From NCBI GenBank assembly GCA_964016875.1, contig OZ024724.1, positions 39,555,320 to 39,619,319 of the forward strand: a stretch of 64,000 bases of DNA, in the 5' to 3' direction. Below, piece after piece: positions 11,295 to 23,100 of the stretch. The translations under genes were made by a program, and so were the position numbers. The notes beneath the pieces are model-generated. The model ran no database searches. It saw only the letters and a list, made by a program, of their open reading frames with translations, and had not been told where the DNA came from. How positions within the stretch are numbered: the first letter of the stretch is position 1; the number at the start of each line of letters is the position of its first letter. This DNA is from Fallopia convolvulus. Taxonomy: Eukaryota; Streptophyta; Magnoliopsida; Caryophyllales; Polygonaceae.

Positions 11295-13577
11295 CTAGGC
11301 AAATCCATAAACACGCTTAGCAGAGTCAAGGGTATTAGACAGTAGCATGGCGATTGTCACAGGTCCTACGCCACCTGGAACTGGGGTAACCGCTGATGCT
11401 ACCGTGACTGCCTCTTCATAGCATACATCGCCACAAATGTAGAATCCTTTCTTGCACTTGGGATTCTACACAATCATTTGTAAATTTATATGATAATTAC
11501 GCTAATTTTATAATATCATCATGCAACCTGAACACAGAAGAAGCATTAACCTTCACGGTGTTGGCCCCAGCATCAATCACAACGGCGCCTGGCTTTATCC
11601 AGCTGCCTCTAACAAAATTGGGAATGCCGAGATCAGCAATCACAATCTCAGCTTCACGGGTTATTACCTCAGGATTCTGTGTCAATTCATGCACTACACT
11701 GACTGTTGTGAAGTATCTCTGCTAGCCAAGATAGATGACACGAAAAACATTAAACAAAAATCTTTCAGGCTAAGATAAATATTAGATTCTAATGATTGAC
11801 GATATAAATCAATTACCTGTAGCAATAATGAGGTGGGGAGTCCAACAATCTTGCTTCGTCCAATTACAACTGCATTCTTTTCAGTAATTTCAACACCAGA
11901 CCTTAAAAGCAACTCAATGCAAGCCTTGGCCGCACAAGGAACGAACAAGGGTTCCCTTCCCCTTAATGCGAGATTGCCTATATTAATAGGATGGAAACCG
12001 TCTACATCTTTTTCAGGGCTGATGACTTCCAGAATCTTCTCTTCATCAACATGCTGCAGAAAATAAAACCTTCTACTCAAGCCTCATGTATGTAGTGTCA
12101 GCCACACATCCAGTAAATAAACACAATAGATATTTTTAACCTCTAAGAAACAAGTCGTCCACAGCAATATTTGTATACAAAGTTACAAACTCAACGATTT
12201 ATGTAATCATATCTAAATCATCTCCCCTTGAGAATAAAAATAGACTTGCCCCTGCCCAGGATCTTAAATGGGGCACAAGAATGTGTGTACAACCTAATTT
12301 ATAGATCATATTAAAATTTCAGGATGGAAGTTAATAATGTGTGCTTCGTAACTATCCCTAGGACATATGGGTTGTGCAATCTTATCCTGGATATTTTTGT
12401 TATGTGACTCCTAAATTCTAAAGATAAGTATCTACTCACATGATTCCACTGGTCATATCATATCTAGAAACCAAGGAACTAATTATCCGAAATACTTTAT
12501 TCTGCATTCAGAATGAAAACGTTTGAACTTGTCATGAATAAACACAATAGCATGATAGAGCAAAAGAATAAAGAGAGCATTAGGCTGGGTACTAGGCTAT
12601 ACATACTTCTGGGAGTGGCAGTTGCACAATGATACCATGAATAGATGAATCGTTGTTTAATTTCGACACAGCTTCAAGGACTTGATCTTCCGTACATTCC
12701 GCAGGAAGCTCTACTGTCTGAGAAGCAATTCCAACTTCTTTACAGGCCTTCATCTTGAGTTTTACAAAGGAGTGTGATTCGCTCCTTCTGCCTACCAATA
12801 CAACAGCCAATCCAGGATGCTTTCCAACGCCATCCTTTAATCTGTGAGCTTCACGGGCTATTTCAGATTTTATATCCACTGAGATTGATTTGCCATCAAT
12901 TACTGCAGCAATACATGTGATAAAAATCACTGATTCAGACGGTATAATCCAAAAATTCCGGACACTAACAGTAAAATTTTCAAATTCAAGCTGGCTTCCT
13001 GTTTATATACCCATAATCCAAATTTTGACCAAACACCATATATCCTGGCCAAGTTCTTAGCTAAATTACAAACCCCTATTCTATAAACATTTACATCTCC
13101 TTGCCTATGACTATAGTTGTTAACCCAACCAAGGGCTGCCTTCACCTAAAAGCAGCACATAGCAACACGTAAAAGCATCTTTAGTGTGAAAATTGAGAAT
13201 CAAAATATGGGTTCTTTATACCAATTACCAAGCAATCAACATCAAGAGCGTACTCTATCAATAGACCGTGCTCAACTAATTAGTAAATAGTAATTACTGA
13301 CAAAACATTCAAGAGTTTGTAGTAGAGAAATGGCCTCATCCAAATATCCAATAGGCTCCAACTAATCAACTAGAAATTGCCTTTAATCTTAGTACCTCAA
13401 CTTACTTTGAGCAGTAGGCGAAGGAGCAGATCGATTTATAGATGCCGAGTCGGCGTCGACACCGGTGCTCAGGCACGCAGACGGCTGCACCTGAAATGGC
13501 ACTCCAAACGACGAGCACCGAGAAACCCTCTTGCCAAATCTCTGCCACAACATTCTACCTCCGCTTCCGCTTGCCAT
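11295..13577 (-). CDS. folD: Bifunctional methylenetetrahydrofolate dehydrogenase/cyclohydrolase (FolD type), organelle-targeted, five exons
   Basis: Interconverts 5,10-methylene-, methenyl- and 10-formyl-tetrahydrofolate with NADP(+). Exons on the minus strand: 13577-13406, 12902-12607, 12053-11817, 11718-11551, 11465-11295; 347 aa, all GT-AG. The ATG at 13577 has the context GCCGCCATGG. The first about 55 residues are Ser/Arg-rich and lack acidic residues early, like a mitochondrial or plastid transit peptide; the frame stays open upstream, so a longer form is possible. Family motifs seen: IIDGKSIS, VVLVGRRSESHSFVKLKMKAC (with the catalytic-type Lys), HGIIVQLPLPE, KDVDGFHPINIG, VVIGRSKIVG and TPVPGGVGPVTIAMLL. 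Oddities: Phe where the family usually has Tyr in the YVxxK motif, and PCAAKA in place of the usual PCTPKG loop. Confidence 0.92.
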
Positions 13578-13784
13578 GGCGGCAAATTTGTTCTTGTTTG
13601 CAGAAAGCAAATGATTCGAATATGAAAGTAGAGCTGGGATCAGTTTAGAGTGGCTGTTGCATTCGGATAGTGGGGATAGCGAGTTTATTAGGCCGAGTGA
13701 AAGGGATCTTCGTTGCGACTTACTACGAGACTTGTAGTCAGTTTGCAGTCTTGACTCTCTTGACAAAACAAATTTACACGCTTT

Positions 13785-13885
13785 ACTTGCAGTCTTGCAC
13801 ACTTTTTCGACCACCGCCCTATATTATAAAATATTTAAATTTAAATAAACACCTAAATTTAATTAATTTTTTTTTCTGAAATGTT
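13785..13885 (+). repeat. MITE-like terminal repeat, left copy
   Basis: CTTGCACACTTTTTCGACC and onwards is matched, in inverted orientation and with small gaps, by the sequence ending at about 28075. The similarity continues through a T-run (13866-13875). It lies about 200 bp upstream of the FolD start codon. It may be one end of a DNA transposon whose interior received the insertions at 13.9-27.4 kb, or an independent MITE remnant. Confidence 0.45.
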
Positions 13886-14280
13886 AATTCGGAATAAAAG
13901 AGAATATGAGCCCCGAAGGGCTAGTACAAGCGTTTGAGTTCTAAACGGGGCATACATGGGTAGGCGCGTAGGTCTTTCATACTATGCCCCGAGTATTCAA
14001 AGCAAAACCACATGATCAAACAAGCTAACATCGAAGCCTAAGGCAATACAAGCAAATCAAAACATACATCCAAACAAGACAAACATCAAACCAAGGAAAC
14101 ACTCGAACAAGATGAAACTAGGGGGCAAATTTGCGACCCTAGTGGCGTCGAGTAGTCCTCACGGGTGGTGGATCGGGCCATTTAGGCCGTGCTCTAAGGC
14201 CTAGAACCAAACCCTTCTTCGGTGTTGTCCTTCCCTTGTTCTTGACCGGCACCCAACCTTCTTCCTCTTGAGGTTCAACT
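13886..14280 (-). pseudogene. 3' end of a LINE ORF1, separated from its 5' part by a gypsy insertion
   Basis: Minus-strand frame 14280-14139 reads a lysine-rich tail (EEEGWVPVKNKG...TTRRH, stop) typical of the ORF1 C-terminus of plant L1-type elements. It continues the ORF1 at 17977-20028 in type and strand. Below 14139 there is about 250 bp of non-coding sequence, which may be its 3' UTR. No ORF2 follows, so this is either a truncated or an ORF1-only copy. The exact lower end is uncertain because a MITE-like repeat begins near 13885. Confidence 0.5.
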
Positions 14281-16512
14281 TGATGAGGTATTTTCGGTGG
14301 TCGTTCGAGCAACATTGAAATCTTTCTAACTCCCGATCCCATGTCCATCACTAGAAAGTAAGCCGGAAACTTCAAGCAATCCACCGTAACCCATATATCT
14401 TCAAGTTTTCCTTTAGGCCTTACAGTGGAATGATCAACCAGCTCTACTATGGTCCGAGTTTCTTTTAATGGTCCCATACCAACTACCAAGTTTCTCATAT
14501 AGGGACGAAGAAATCACATTAACTGGTGCACCTAAATCAATTAAAGCTTCATTCACTTTGGTGCTTCCAATAGTGCAAGGGATAGTGAACATGCCAGAGT
14601 CACTGCACTTCTCGGGCAAACGCTTTTGAAACACAGCAGACACATGTTCTTTTTCTTTGACTTGCTTCTGACTTTTCTCCTTCTGTCCCCTTTTTAGAGT
14701 ACACAACTCCTTCAAAAACTTAGCATACCGAGGTACACTCTTGATTAGATTCAGTAGCGGAACGTTAACTTTGCATGCACTGAAGACCTCGAACAACTCT
14801 TTGTCATTCTTCAATTTCCGGGTTTCTTTCAAGGCTTCAGGAAATGGTGGGACAGGCACATAGGCTTTCAAAAGGGGTTCAGATTTGCCTTTCAAATCGC
14901 CCAGATTGCGCGGCGTCGCGCCAGTTTGCGCGGCCACGCTTTCCCCCTCTGCCCCGCGCAATCCCAACTGGGAGCACATTGCGCGGGGTGCACATTGCGC
15001 GGGCGCGCTTTTAGCAGCCAAGCCGCGCAATTGGTCATCGTTTTGTTTTGTTGATTCTTCAGCTTTGCTCAACTGATATACTTGCCCCGCCTTCGAACCA
15101 TCATAAATAGAGACAAAACTGACATTTGCCCTCGGGTTAAGCTCTGTTTGGGACGGTAGCTTACTTGAATCTCTGGCTTCCAGTTTGCTCACTGCCTCAG
15201 CAATCTGACTGACTTGATTTTCCAGATTCTTTATACTGGACTTGGTTTCCTGTTGAAACTGAGTTAGAGAACCATGTATTGTTGAAACTGTCTGAGTCAG
15301 ACTTTTGATCATCTGGTCGGAAGACATATCATTCTGATTCACTCCCTAAGCCTGAGGTTGGAAAGGTGGTCTGAATTGAGCTTGGCCACCTTGATTGTTG
15401 AACTGCTGATTGCTTGGATTGCCATACCTCAGATTAGGATAATCCCTCCAGTCTGGGTTGTAGGTGTTGGAGAAAGGGTTATACCTCGGCCTAGGTGGTC
15501 CATATCCTCCCACTGCATTCACCTCAGCTTTTTGATCTTGGAGTGTAGGGCCAGCATCAGTGGGATGCATGTTATCAAAGCAGATTTCACAAGACTTCAC
15601 CTGCTGTCTACTACCCTGCCGCAACAGCTGTTTCATCATCATTTTTAATTCAATGACTTCATCTTGGATTTTTGTATTAGCCACCACTGAATTTGCAGCT
15701 CTTGAGCTAGTCTCTTTTCTGAACTGTCTTGTGCCCTCAGACAGTTGTGTAAATAGTTCAAACGCAGCAGCAGGAGTTTTGTTGAGAATGTGGCCCTGGC
15801 AAGCTCCATTGACCATTCTTCTCTCATCATCCAAGAGGCCATTAAAAAGATATAGAATCAGGTCTTGATCAGTGTAGCCATGGAAAGGACAACTGGCTAC
15901 CAACCTCTTGAACCTCTCATAATACTCGTACAAGGACTCATTCGCTTCTTGTTCGATGTTACTGATTCTCTTTTTCAGATCGTTGAGCCTTGTAGTAGGG
16001 AAGTACTTCTCCAGAAAAGCTTCCTTCATCTTAGCCCATGTATCAATACTTCTTAGAGCCAAGTAGTAAAACCAGTCTTTAGCTTGATCCTTGAGAGAAA
16101 AAGGAAAGGCTCTTAGCGCGATCTGGTCATGAGTTACATCAGCAGGCTTCATGCTTGAGCACACAGCATGAAATTCAGAAAGATGCTTGTTGGGGTCTTC
16201 ACCACTATGCCCATGGAATGAAGGCAAAAGGTGGATCAACCCGGATTTCAGCTCAAACTTGACTCCCTCACCGAGAGCAAGGAATAGCACCGCCAGTGGC
16301 TATTGTGTCAGATTTGATGCAGTCAACTGTCTCAGAGTTTGGTCACCCATCTCAGCAGATTCAGCAGAGTCAGATTCAGAGTCAGATTCTTCAAGAAAGA
16401 ACGGTAAGGCCTGAAAGTGATTCCGGATTTCCTTCCTTAGCTTGAAGAGTGTCCTATCAATATCTGGATCAAATAACAGGGGAGATGAGTTAGTAGCACG
16501 GGTATGAACCAT
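14281..16512 (-). pseudogene. Ty3/gypsy gag-protease with deleted pol, joined to a 31-bp LTR end
   Basis: Internal region of a minus-strand Ty3/gypsy element of Athila/Tat type. One frame from ATG 16512 encodes gag: retrotransposon gag domain about 16230-15800 (FHGHSGEDPNKHLSEF, WFYYLALRSIDTW), coiled stretch, then the retropepsin start (LIDLGAPVNVISSSLYEKLG) near 14540. In-frame TAG codons at about 16300 and 15346 and a frameshift near 14495 break it. At 14281-14311 protease sequence is replaced by the last 31 bases of the LTR (TGATGAGGTATTTTCGGTGG in plus sense), removing RT, RNase H, integrase and nearly all of the 3' LTR. It cannot move by itself. A GC-rich repeat module lies inside gag at 14902-15032. 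Confidence 0.8.
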
Positions 16513-16568
16513 ATAACAGGTTCACACCCAAAATAGCACAAAAGTAATAAACACAAATAGGCGACGAG

Positions 16569-16586
16569 TCCCCGACAACGGCGCCA
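16569..16586 (-). other. Primer-binding site of the gag-protease gypsy element
   Basis: Minus strand TGGCGCCGTTGTCGGGGA, directly inside the LTR after AATT. This is close to the PBS commonly described for Athila/Tat elements and attributed to tRNA-Asp (one base differs from the form I know, GTTGCCGGGG). It fixes the inner border of the 5' LTR. Confidence 0.75.
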
Positions 16587-16590
16587 AATT

Positions 16591-17976
16591 TTATGAGGTA
16601 TTTTCGGTGGTCGTTATACCTATCAAAGAATCCTTAACTTTACCAAACTCAGTAGAGCGGTGAGTAAGGGTCGAACCCACAGAGACTCGTGTAAATGAGT
16701 TATTGCTTAAGTGCCAAGTAACTAAAATGGGGGGTTTATTGATTGAAATTCTAAACTACTATGCAAATTGAAAACTAACTAAGAATGCAAATATGATTGA
16801 GTTTAACAAATATGAGAAAAGCGTGTTCAACTAATTAGATCCATCATGATATTGCTTTATTGATCATCGATTCTCTTGATTCTCTCCTTACTTGAATAAT
16901 CTATTGTGGATAATGATCCTACTAAGGACTAAAACCCAAACTTCAGATTTAGTTGATAGACCAACCAGTTCTAACAACCCTAATTATCTAATAACCTAGA
17001 AGACCTTCTAGATTCAATTAAATAACAACATGAAGATTCAAGTTATCAATAGAAACAAACACCTAGAGCAACCAGACATCTAAGTGACTTGTGAATTTAT
17101 TCCCTACTTTAACCAACTTGTCCAACCGGTACTAAATTAATTAAAGTCTACTCTTGATCAGATTAACTCCAACCGGTAATTAATCAGATTCAGTTTTAAC
17201 TAGAAATTCAATTAGGTGATCAATCTAACAAAACCCTAGTTTAGATTCAATTAAGCATAGGGAATAATTTCTATTCAAGTTCGTTGAGAATCAATTAAAC
17301 CTCACAATCATACACAAATCATAACTTCACTAATTAGCCAAACACAAAGGAAAATTAGCAATGCATAATTGAAATTAAAATCAAACTTACAAAGGTTCAA
17401 AGTCTTCCTTGAGAGAAAACCCCAGCCTCCAAAAGTATGACAAAAGTTATCTAAAAATAAACTAACATAAAGTATTTATATGTCTCTAAAAATAACCCTC
17501 ATAAGATATATTAAACACACATCTCGGCCAAAATACAAGCCCATAAGTCAAAATATCAAAGCCCAAAACTAAGGCTCGGCCCAAATCCACGTCCACTGAA
17601 AGCTCCAGATTGCTTGGCTTGGCTCGGTATTGCGCGACCGCGCAATGTCTTCCCCGCGCAATTGCTTCTCAGATAGGATTGCGCGGCGTTTCTACGCGAC
17701 TTCGATCCCGCGCCTTTGCTCTTCTTCTTGGCTCGATCTTCCTTGCCTTGGCTCTTCATCCTAGTGCATCCTAGCTTCCTTAGCCTCGTCCATCTCGTCC
17801 ATCACCACCATGTTCCATCTGCACTCGCCCCGCTGTTGCTCCTGAACCTAAAAACCTGTAAAACCGAGCAAACCAGCGCATAACACCCGACAACACAAAA
17901 CCCTAAAAACTACCTAAAACCTAACCAAAACATATATAAAACATGCATCTAAACTACTCTTATATGCGAGCTATCA
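16591..17976 (-). repeat. 5' LTR of the gag-protease gypsy element (about 1.39 kb)
   Basis: Closely related over its length to the solo LTR at 33056-34659. Minus-strand start is TGATAGCTCG at 17976. The inner end is CCTCATAA beside the PBS, where the solo copy has CCTCATCA, so the terminal CA is mutated. GC-rich palindromic motifs around attgcgcg lie at 17628-17715. No matching target duplication was found: outside the LTR is GCCAC, while AGTTG follows the 31-bp remnant at the other end. Confidence 0.75.
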
Positions 17977-20028
17977 GTGGCCGCCCTCCTCAACGTCATT
18001 GTTGTGGTTGGTTGTGCTTGTTTCCTCTTCTTCGTTCTCATCTCTTGCATTCGTGTCCCCCTTGCTAGCCGAGTCCATGGTGGTGAACTCACTTTCTCCT
18101 TCGCTTTCTTGTGTGGTTGTGAATTCACTCTCCGAGCTTTCTTGAGTCACTTCCACGTCCTTGGCACCATGTTTGCCTTTTGGTGCGCTTGTGCTTGGTG
18201 CCATCGTGACTTGTGAGGGCACGATTTTGTTAGGTGCCAAGATCACTTGTGATGGCACTAAGGTTTCTACATTGGCCACCTTTGTAGAGCACTCTTCCTT
18301 CTCCTTGTTTTCCTCCCCGGTTTTTCCTTGCTCGGTTGCTTGCCCTCGGTTAGGATCTTCTACTTTCGAGGCCTTGGGGTTTTCCCTAGCTCTCAGCCCC
18401 ATGGTCTCTTTCTTGTCTTTGAAAGTTCACTCATGACCATCATGGCCAAAAGAGCAACACCCATTGCAATACTTTGGTTCATTCTCCACAAGATAGGTGC
18501 ACTCAACGATCACCACATCATCAAAGTCAAGACAACAATCTCTAACTACTTCATTAGCAAAATTGATTTCAACTAGGACCCGAGCGTCCGTGACGGGGTC
18601 TAAGTACAAGGGCTTGCCAACTTGTGATGCAACTCGACCTAGCACCTCTGGAGTCCAATATTCGCTAGCTAGCCCATAAATGCGCACCCATAAGGGAGTT
18701 GTGGCATTTTCTTTCCGATTGAATGCGAATTTGTCCGGAATGTTCTTGAGAAGGAACGGTTTCCCATGGATGAAGTATGGGCCACCCTTGAGCACTTTCT
18801 CTTGGTCCTCTTCGGACTCGAATTTGAAAATAAACCAACCCTCTTCTTCCCGATATCTTGCTCTTACTCCCCATGATTTGATCATCTCATTAATCAAGAA
18901 GTGCCCAGGATGGTAACCAACAAATTGGCCAAGTAAAGACCAACCCCAAACAACTTGCTTTAATTTGGAAGCCCCTCGGAACACTTGATAGCCACACGGT
19001 TGGAGGTTGGAGGGGTGTAGGTGAGTTTTGCTCCAAGCCCGACATTCATGAAAAAACTTTTCGGGCCAAGGTGACCAGTTCGGGCATTATCGGGGCCACA
19101 GGTGCCTAAAGCCGCCGCATAGGACTTGCGGGTGGTGGCAACCGTGCCAACGCGGGCACTAGGCGCGCCTTGCATAGGTTTGGCAAGGTTGGGGCGCGAC
19201 TTTGATGCCACCGGGCGCCACTTGAGGTTCACGGGACGGGTGATGGCGCGCCCGGGGTGTGGGTTTTGTTGGGGGCGTGGCATCGCTGGGGACGGTTGAA
19301 GTGGTTGGGCATTTGCCTCGGGCATGGGTTGAGGCGCGCCCTTAGCCAAGGCGCATGGGGTGATCATGGGGTTTTTGGCGGGTGATGGTAAAGCTAGAGT
19401 TTGTGTCTCAATATTTTGAACTTGTGGGGCCAAGGGTGAAGTGGCATGGTGAGATGACAAAGGTGGGGCCAAGGCTTTGTTTTGGTGGGGGGGGGAGGAA
19501 GAGATAAGGGTTTGTGTTGTGGGAAGTGGTGGCTAGGGGAGGGGTTGCTCGGCCGGAGGTTGGAAGGGTCTCCGGTGTTGGCTCCGGAGGTTGAGGTGTC
19601 ACGGCTACAACGTCCGGGTGGTAAATGAACCGACCAAGGTGATCATACTGGGGGTTAGCATAGCGGATCAAGGGAGGATACTCAGCAAAAGGTATGGGCG
19701 CGCCATTTTCTTTGGCAAATTGTGTGATCATAGACGTTTTGGTAGTTGGAGGCAAAGCAAGGTTAGTTATTCACTAATTTGAATTTGTGGGGCCAAAGAT
19801 GATGTGGCATGGTTGGTAGGCAAGGTTGGCAAAGTGGGGACCATCTCCTTGTTGGAAGACAAGGTTGAAAGTGATGGGTCTTGGTTTATCTTTTGGCTAG
19901 AAAGGTCAAAAGTAGGCATAGAAAGAAGAGAGCAAGGAAACATTACCCGATTTGGTGTTGACAAGCTCTTCCTTTTCCAAAAGTTGAACATTTGACTTTG
20001 CCTCTTTTGGCTTGGCTCCATTTCCTTG
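17977..20028 (-). pseudogene. LINE ORF1 (DUF4283 + zinc knuckle), 5' part, degenerate
   Basis: Minus-strand plant L1-type ORF1. A Pro-rich N-terminal part (20028-19000, three frames) leads to the DUF4283-like domain at 18984-18427: LLGQFVGYHPGHFLINEM, FKFESEEDQEKVLKGGPYFI, WVRIYGLASEYW, then a zinc knuckle CNGCCSFGHDGHE. The expected last Cys of that knuckle is a TGA stop at 18427. The same frame goes on with an acidic, Ser/Thr-rich tail (18402-17974) up to the gypsy insertion point. The upper end abuts a truncated LTR at 20028. Several frameshifts make it non-functional. The orientation and tail agree with the piece at 13886-14280. Confidence 0.7.
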
Positions 20029-20196
20029 TCAAAGGGTTGACTTTGACCCATGTAACAACTTATCTCACCCGGTCACTTACTAAATTCAGCCCTAAAGTGA
20101 GACAAACTATTTCATGTTTCTAAATAAGGAAATAAGTGTGAAACTCGCCCAATTGAATTAATCCATTAAATCTGGGCTTAGTTGATGCCGGAATCA
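20029..20196 (-). repeat. Truncated 3' LTR of the chromovirus-like gypsy element
   Basis: Matches 27276-27444 in the same orientation over about 165 bases with few differences. It starts TGATTCCGGCATC in minus sense at 20196, directly overlapping the end of pol (stop at 20178), an arrangement known in CRM-type chromoviruses. Homology stops at about 20028, where LINE ORF1 sequence begins. Confidence 0.65.
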
Positions 20197-23100
20197 AAAT
20201 CTGGCACATAAAGAGAAAGATCAGCCACATTAAACGTCGGATGGACATTATACTCACCAGGCAAGTCGACATAATAAGCATTAGGGCCGATTCTTTTGAT
20301 TATTCTGAACGGTCCATCTCCACGCTAATCTAGCTTGTTCTTCCTTTGGTTTGGGAACCTTCCTAAAATGCACCCAAACAAGATCACCTTCTTCAAAGAT
20401 CACTTGTTTTCGCCCCTTGTCAGCATGGGCCTTGTACTTCATGGATTTCCTCTCCAAGTGCATCTTAGTTCTCTCATGTAGCTTCTTCACAACTCATCCA
20501 TCTTGTCAGCTTCAAAGCTCTCTTTTTCCTTGTATGGCTGAGGCGTGAAGTCCACTGGCGTCCTTGGATTCAGCCCATAAACAACCTCAAAAGGGGTCAT
20601 TTTTGTAGCTGAATGGATTGAACTTTTATAAGCAAACTCCACAAAAGGCAAAATATCTTCCCAACATTTGAGGTTAGCTTTAAGCATAGTTCTTAATAAA
20701 ACCCCTAATGTTCTATTAGTAACTTCAGTTTGCCCATCAGTTTGTGGATGACATGAGGTAGAAAGTAACAACTTAGTTCCCAACTTAGACCATAAAATTT
20801 TGCAAAAATAACTCAAAAACCTAGCATCACGATCTGAAACTATAGTACAAGGAATGCCATGCAATCTAACAACTTCTCTAAATAACAAATCAACAATATA
20901 CACAACATCATCAGTCGTGTGACACGGAATAAAGTGAGCCATTTTAGAAAAACGGTCTACAACCAAAAAAATTGAATCTCTACCTTTCCTAGTTCTAGGC
21001 AATCCAACAATGAAGTCCATAGAAATGTCCTTCCAAGGTGAACTAGGAATAGGCAAGGGCTGGTACAAACCATGAGGGTGTAATCTAGATTTGGCTTTAG
21101 CACACACAACACAACTTTTGATAAACCTAAGCACATAATTACTCATTTTTGGCCAATAGTAGTGTTCTTTTAAGAACCTTCTAAAGTTTTCTCTAACCCT
21201 GTATGTCCTCTTGATTCATGAACCTCTTTAGTTAAAAGCCTACAAATACTAGATGTAGGTATGCATAATTTTCCAGCTTTAAACAAATAACCATCATCAA
21301 TAATGTAGGAGTCAACTTCTCCCCTAGACATGCAATTCTTATAAATTTCAGCAAAGTGAGGATAACTAGCATATAATTTCTTAATCATTGCAAATCCAAG
21401 GATCTTCACATCACACTGGTTCAAGAGAACGTACATGCGAGAAAGGGCATCAACTACCACATTCTCTTTGCCTTTCTTATGCTTTACAACATAAGGAAAG
21501 GTCTCCATGAATTCAATCCATCTTGCATGTTGCCTACTGAGTTTGGATTGGCCATTCAAATACTTCAAGGCCTCATGATCAGAATGAATTACAAACTCTT
21601 TAGGCCACAAATAATGTGACCAAGTTTTCAAAACCCTAATTAAAGCATAAAGTTCTTTATCATATGTAGGGTAATCCAACTCGGCCCCACTAAGCTTTTC
21701 ACTAAAATAAGCTATGGGTTTCTTGTCTTGCAAGAGGACACCTCCTATGCCATGGCCTGATGCATCCGCCTCAATCTCGAATGCTTTGGAGAAATCAGGG
21801 AGCTGGAGCACCGGGGCGTTGCACAACCTGTCCTTCAAACTGTTGAAGGCGTTCTCTTGTTGCTCTCTCCATTTGAATGATATATCCTTCTTTGTAAGCT
21901 CATGGAGAGGGGATGCAATTGTGCTAAAATCACGCACAAACCGTCTATAGAAGCCAGCCAAGCCGAAGAATGATCGAACCATAGTGGGTGTAGTCAGTTG
22001 TGGCCACTCCTTGATAGCCTTTATTTTGTCTTCATCTACCTTCAATCCACCTTTATACACAAAAAAACCAAGAAAAACAGTAGACTCCGAGCAAAAAGAA
22101 CACTTCTTTAAATTAACATAAAGTTTTTCTAATCTCAAAGTGTCCAAAACAGCCCTAAGATGATCTACATGTTCATGCAAAGTTTTGCTATAAACTAAGA
22201 TATCATCAAAGTAGACAACTACAAATCCCTAAGTATCTTCTTAAAACATGGTTCATAAGCCTCATGAAAGTACTAGGTGCATTAGTTAATCCAAAAGGCA
22301 TTACTAACCATTCATATAAACCATACTTAGTCTTAAAAGCAGTTTTCCACTCATCTCCTTCCCTCATTCTAATATGATGGTACCCACTTCTTAAATCAAT
22401 TTTTGAAAAGAAATTAGCACCATGCAATTCATCAAGAATATCATCTAATCTAGGAATGGGATGGCGGTACTTAACTATTATTTGGTTGATCACCCTTCAA
22501 TCAACACACATTCTCCAAGTGTCATCCTTCTTTGGCACCAAAATCACCGGATCCGCGAATGGACTCAGTGATTCACGAACATAGCCTTTGTCCATGAGGT
22601 CTTGCACTTGTCTTTGAAGCTCATTAGTTTCCTCTGGACTTGCTCTATATGTTTCACGGTTTGGTAAAGAAGATCCAGGGACCAAATCAATTTGATGCTC
22701 AATGCCTCTTATTGGTGGAAGGCCTTGTGACAACTCTTCAAGCATAACATCTTCAAATTCGTGTAAAAGATCATGAATACACTTTGGAAGATGAGATATG
22801 TCTTGATTTAGAATCAGTATTTCTTTCCTCATAAGAAGTAAACAAAAGGAAGTAGGGAAAGAAGTACTAGACTATGCTATTAGAGAGTGCTTTTCTACAC
22901 TACCTTTAAAGCCGATTTTTGGCTCCTTTTGCAGGCGTTCTTCTTCCTGTTTTGCTCCCAAAATTTGAGCCAAAATGCCCGAGTGGTTTGGGAGATAGCC
23001 TCGTTTTCGTCTCAATTGCGCTGTCAGAAGTAATGCTCGACACTTTTGACAATTGGGGAGGCTTTTCTCAGCGTTTTTCATCCCAATTAGTAGCTCCACT

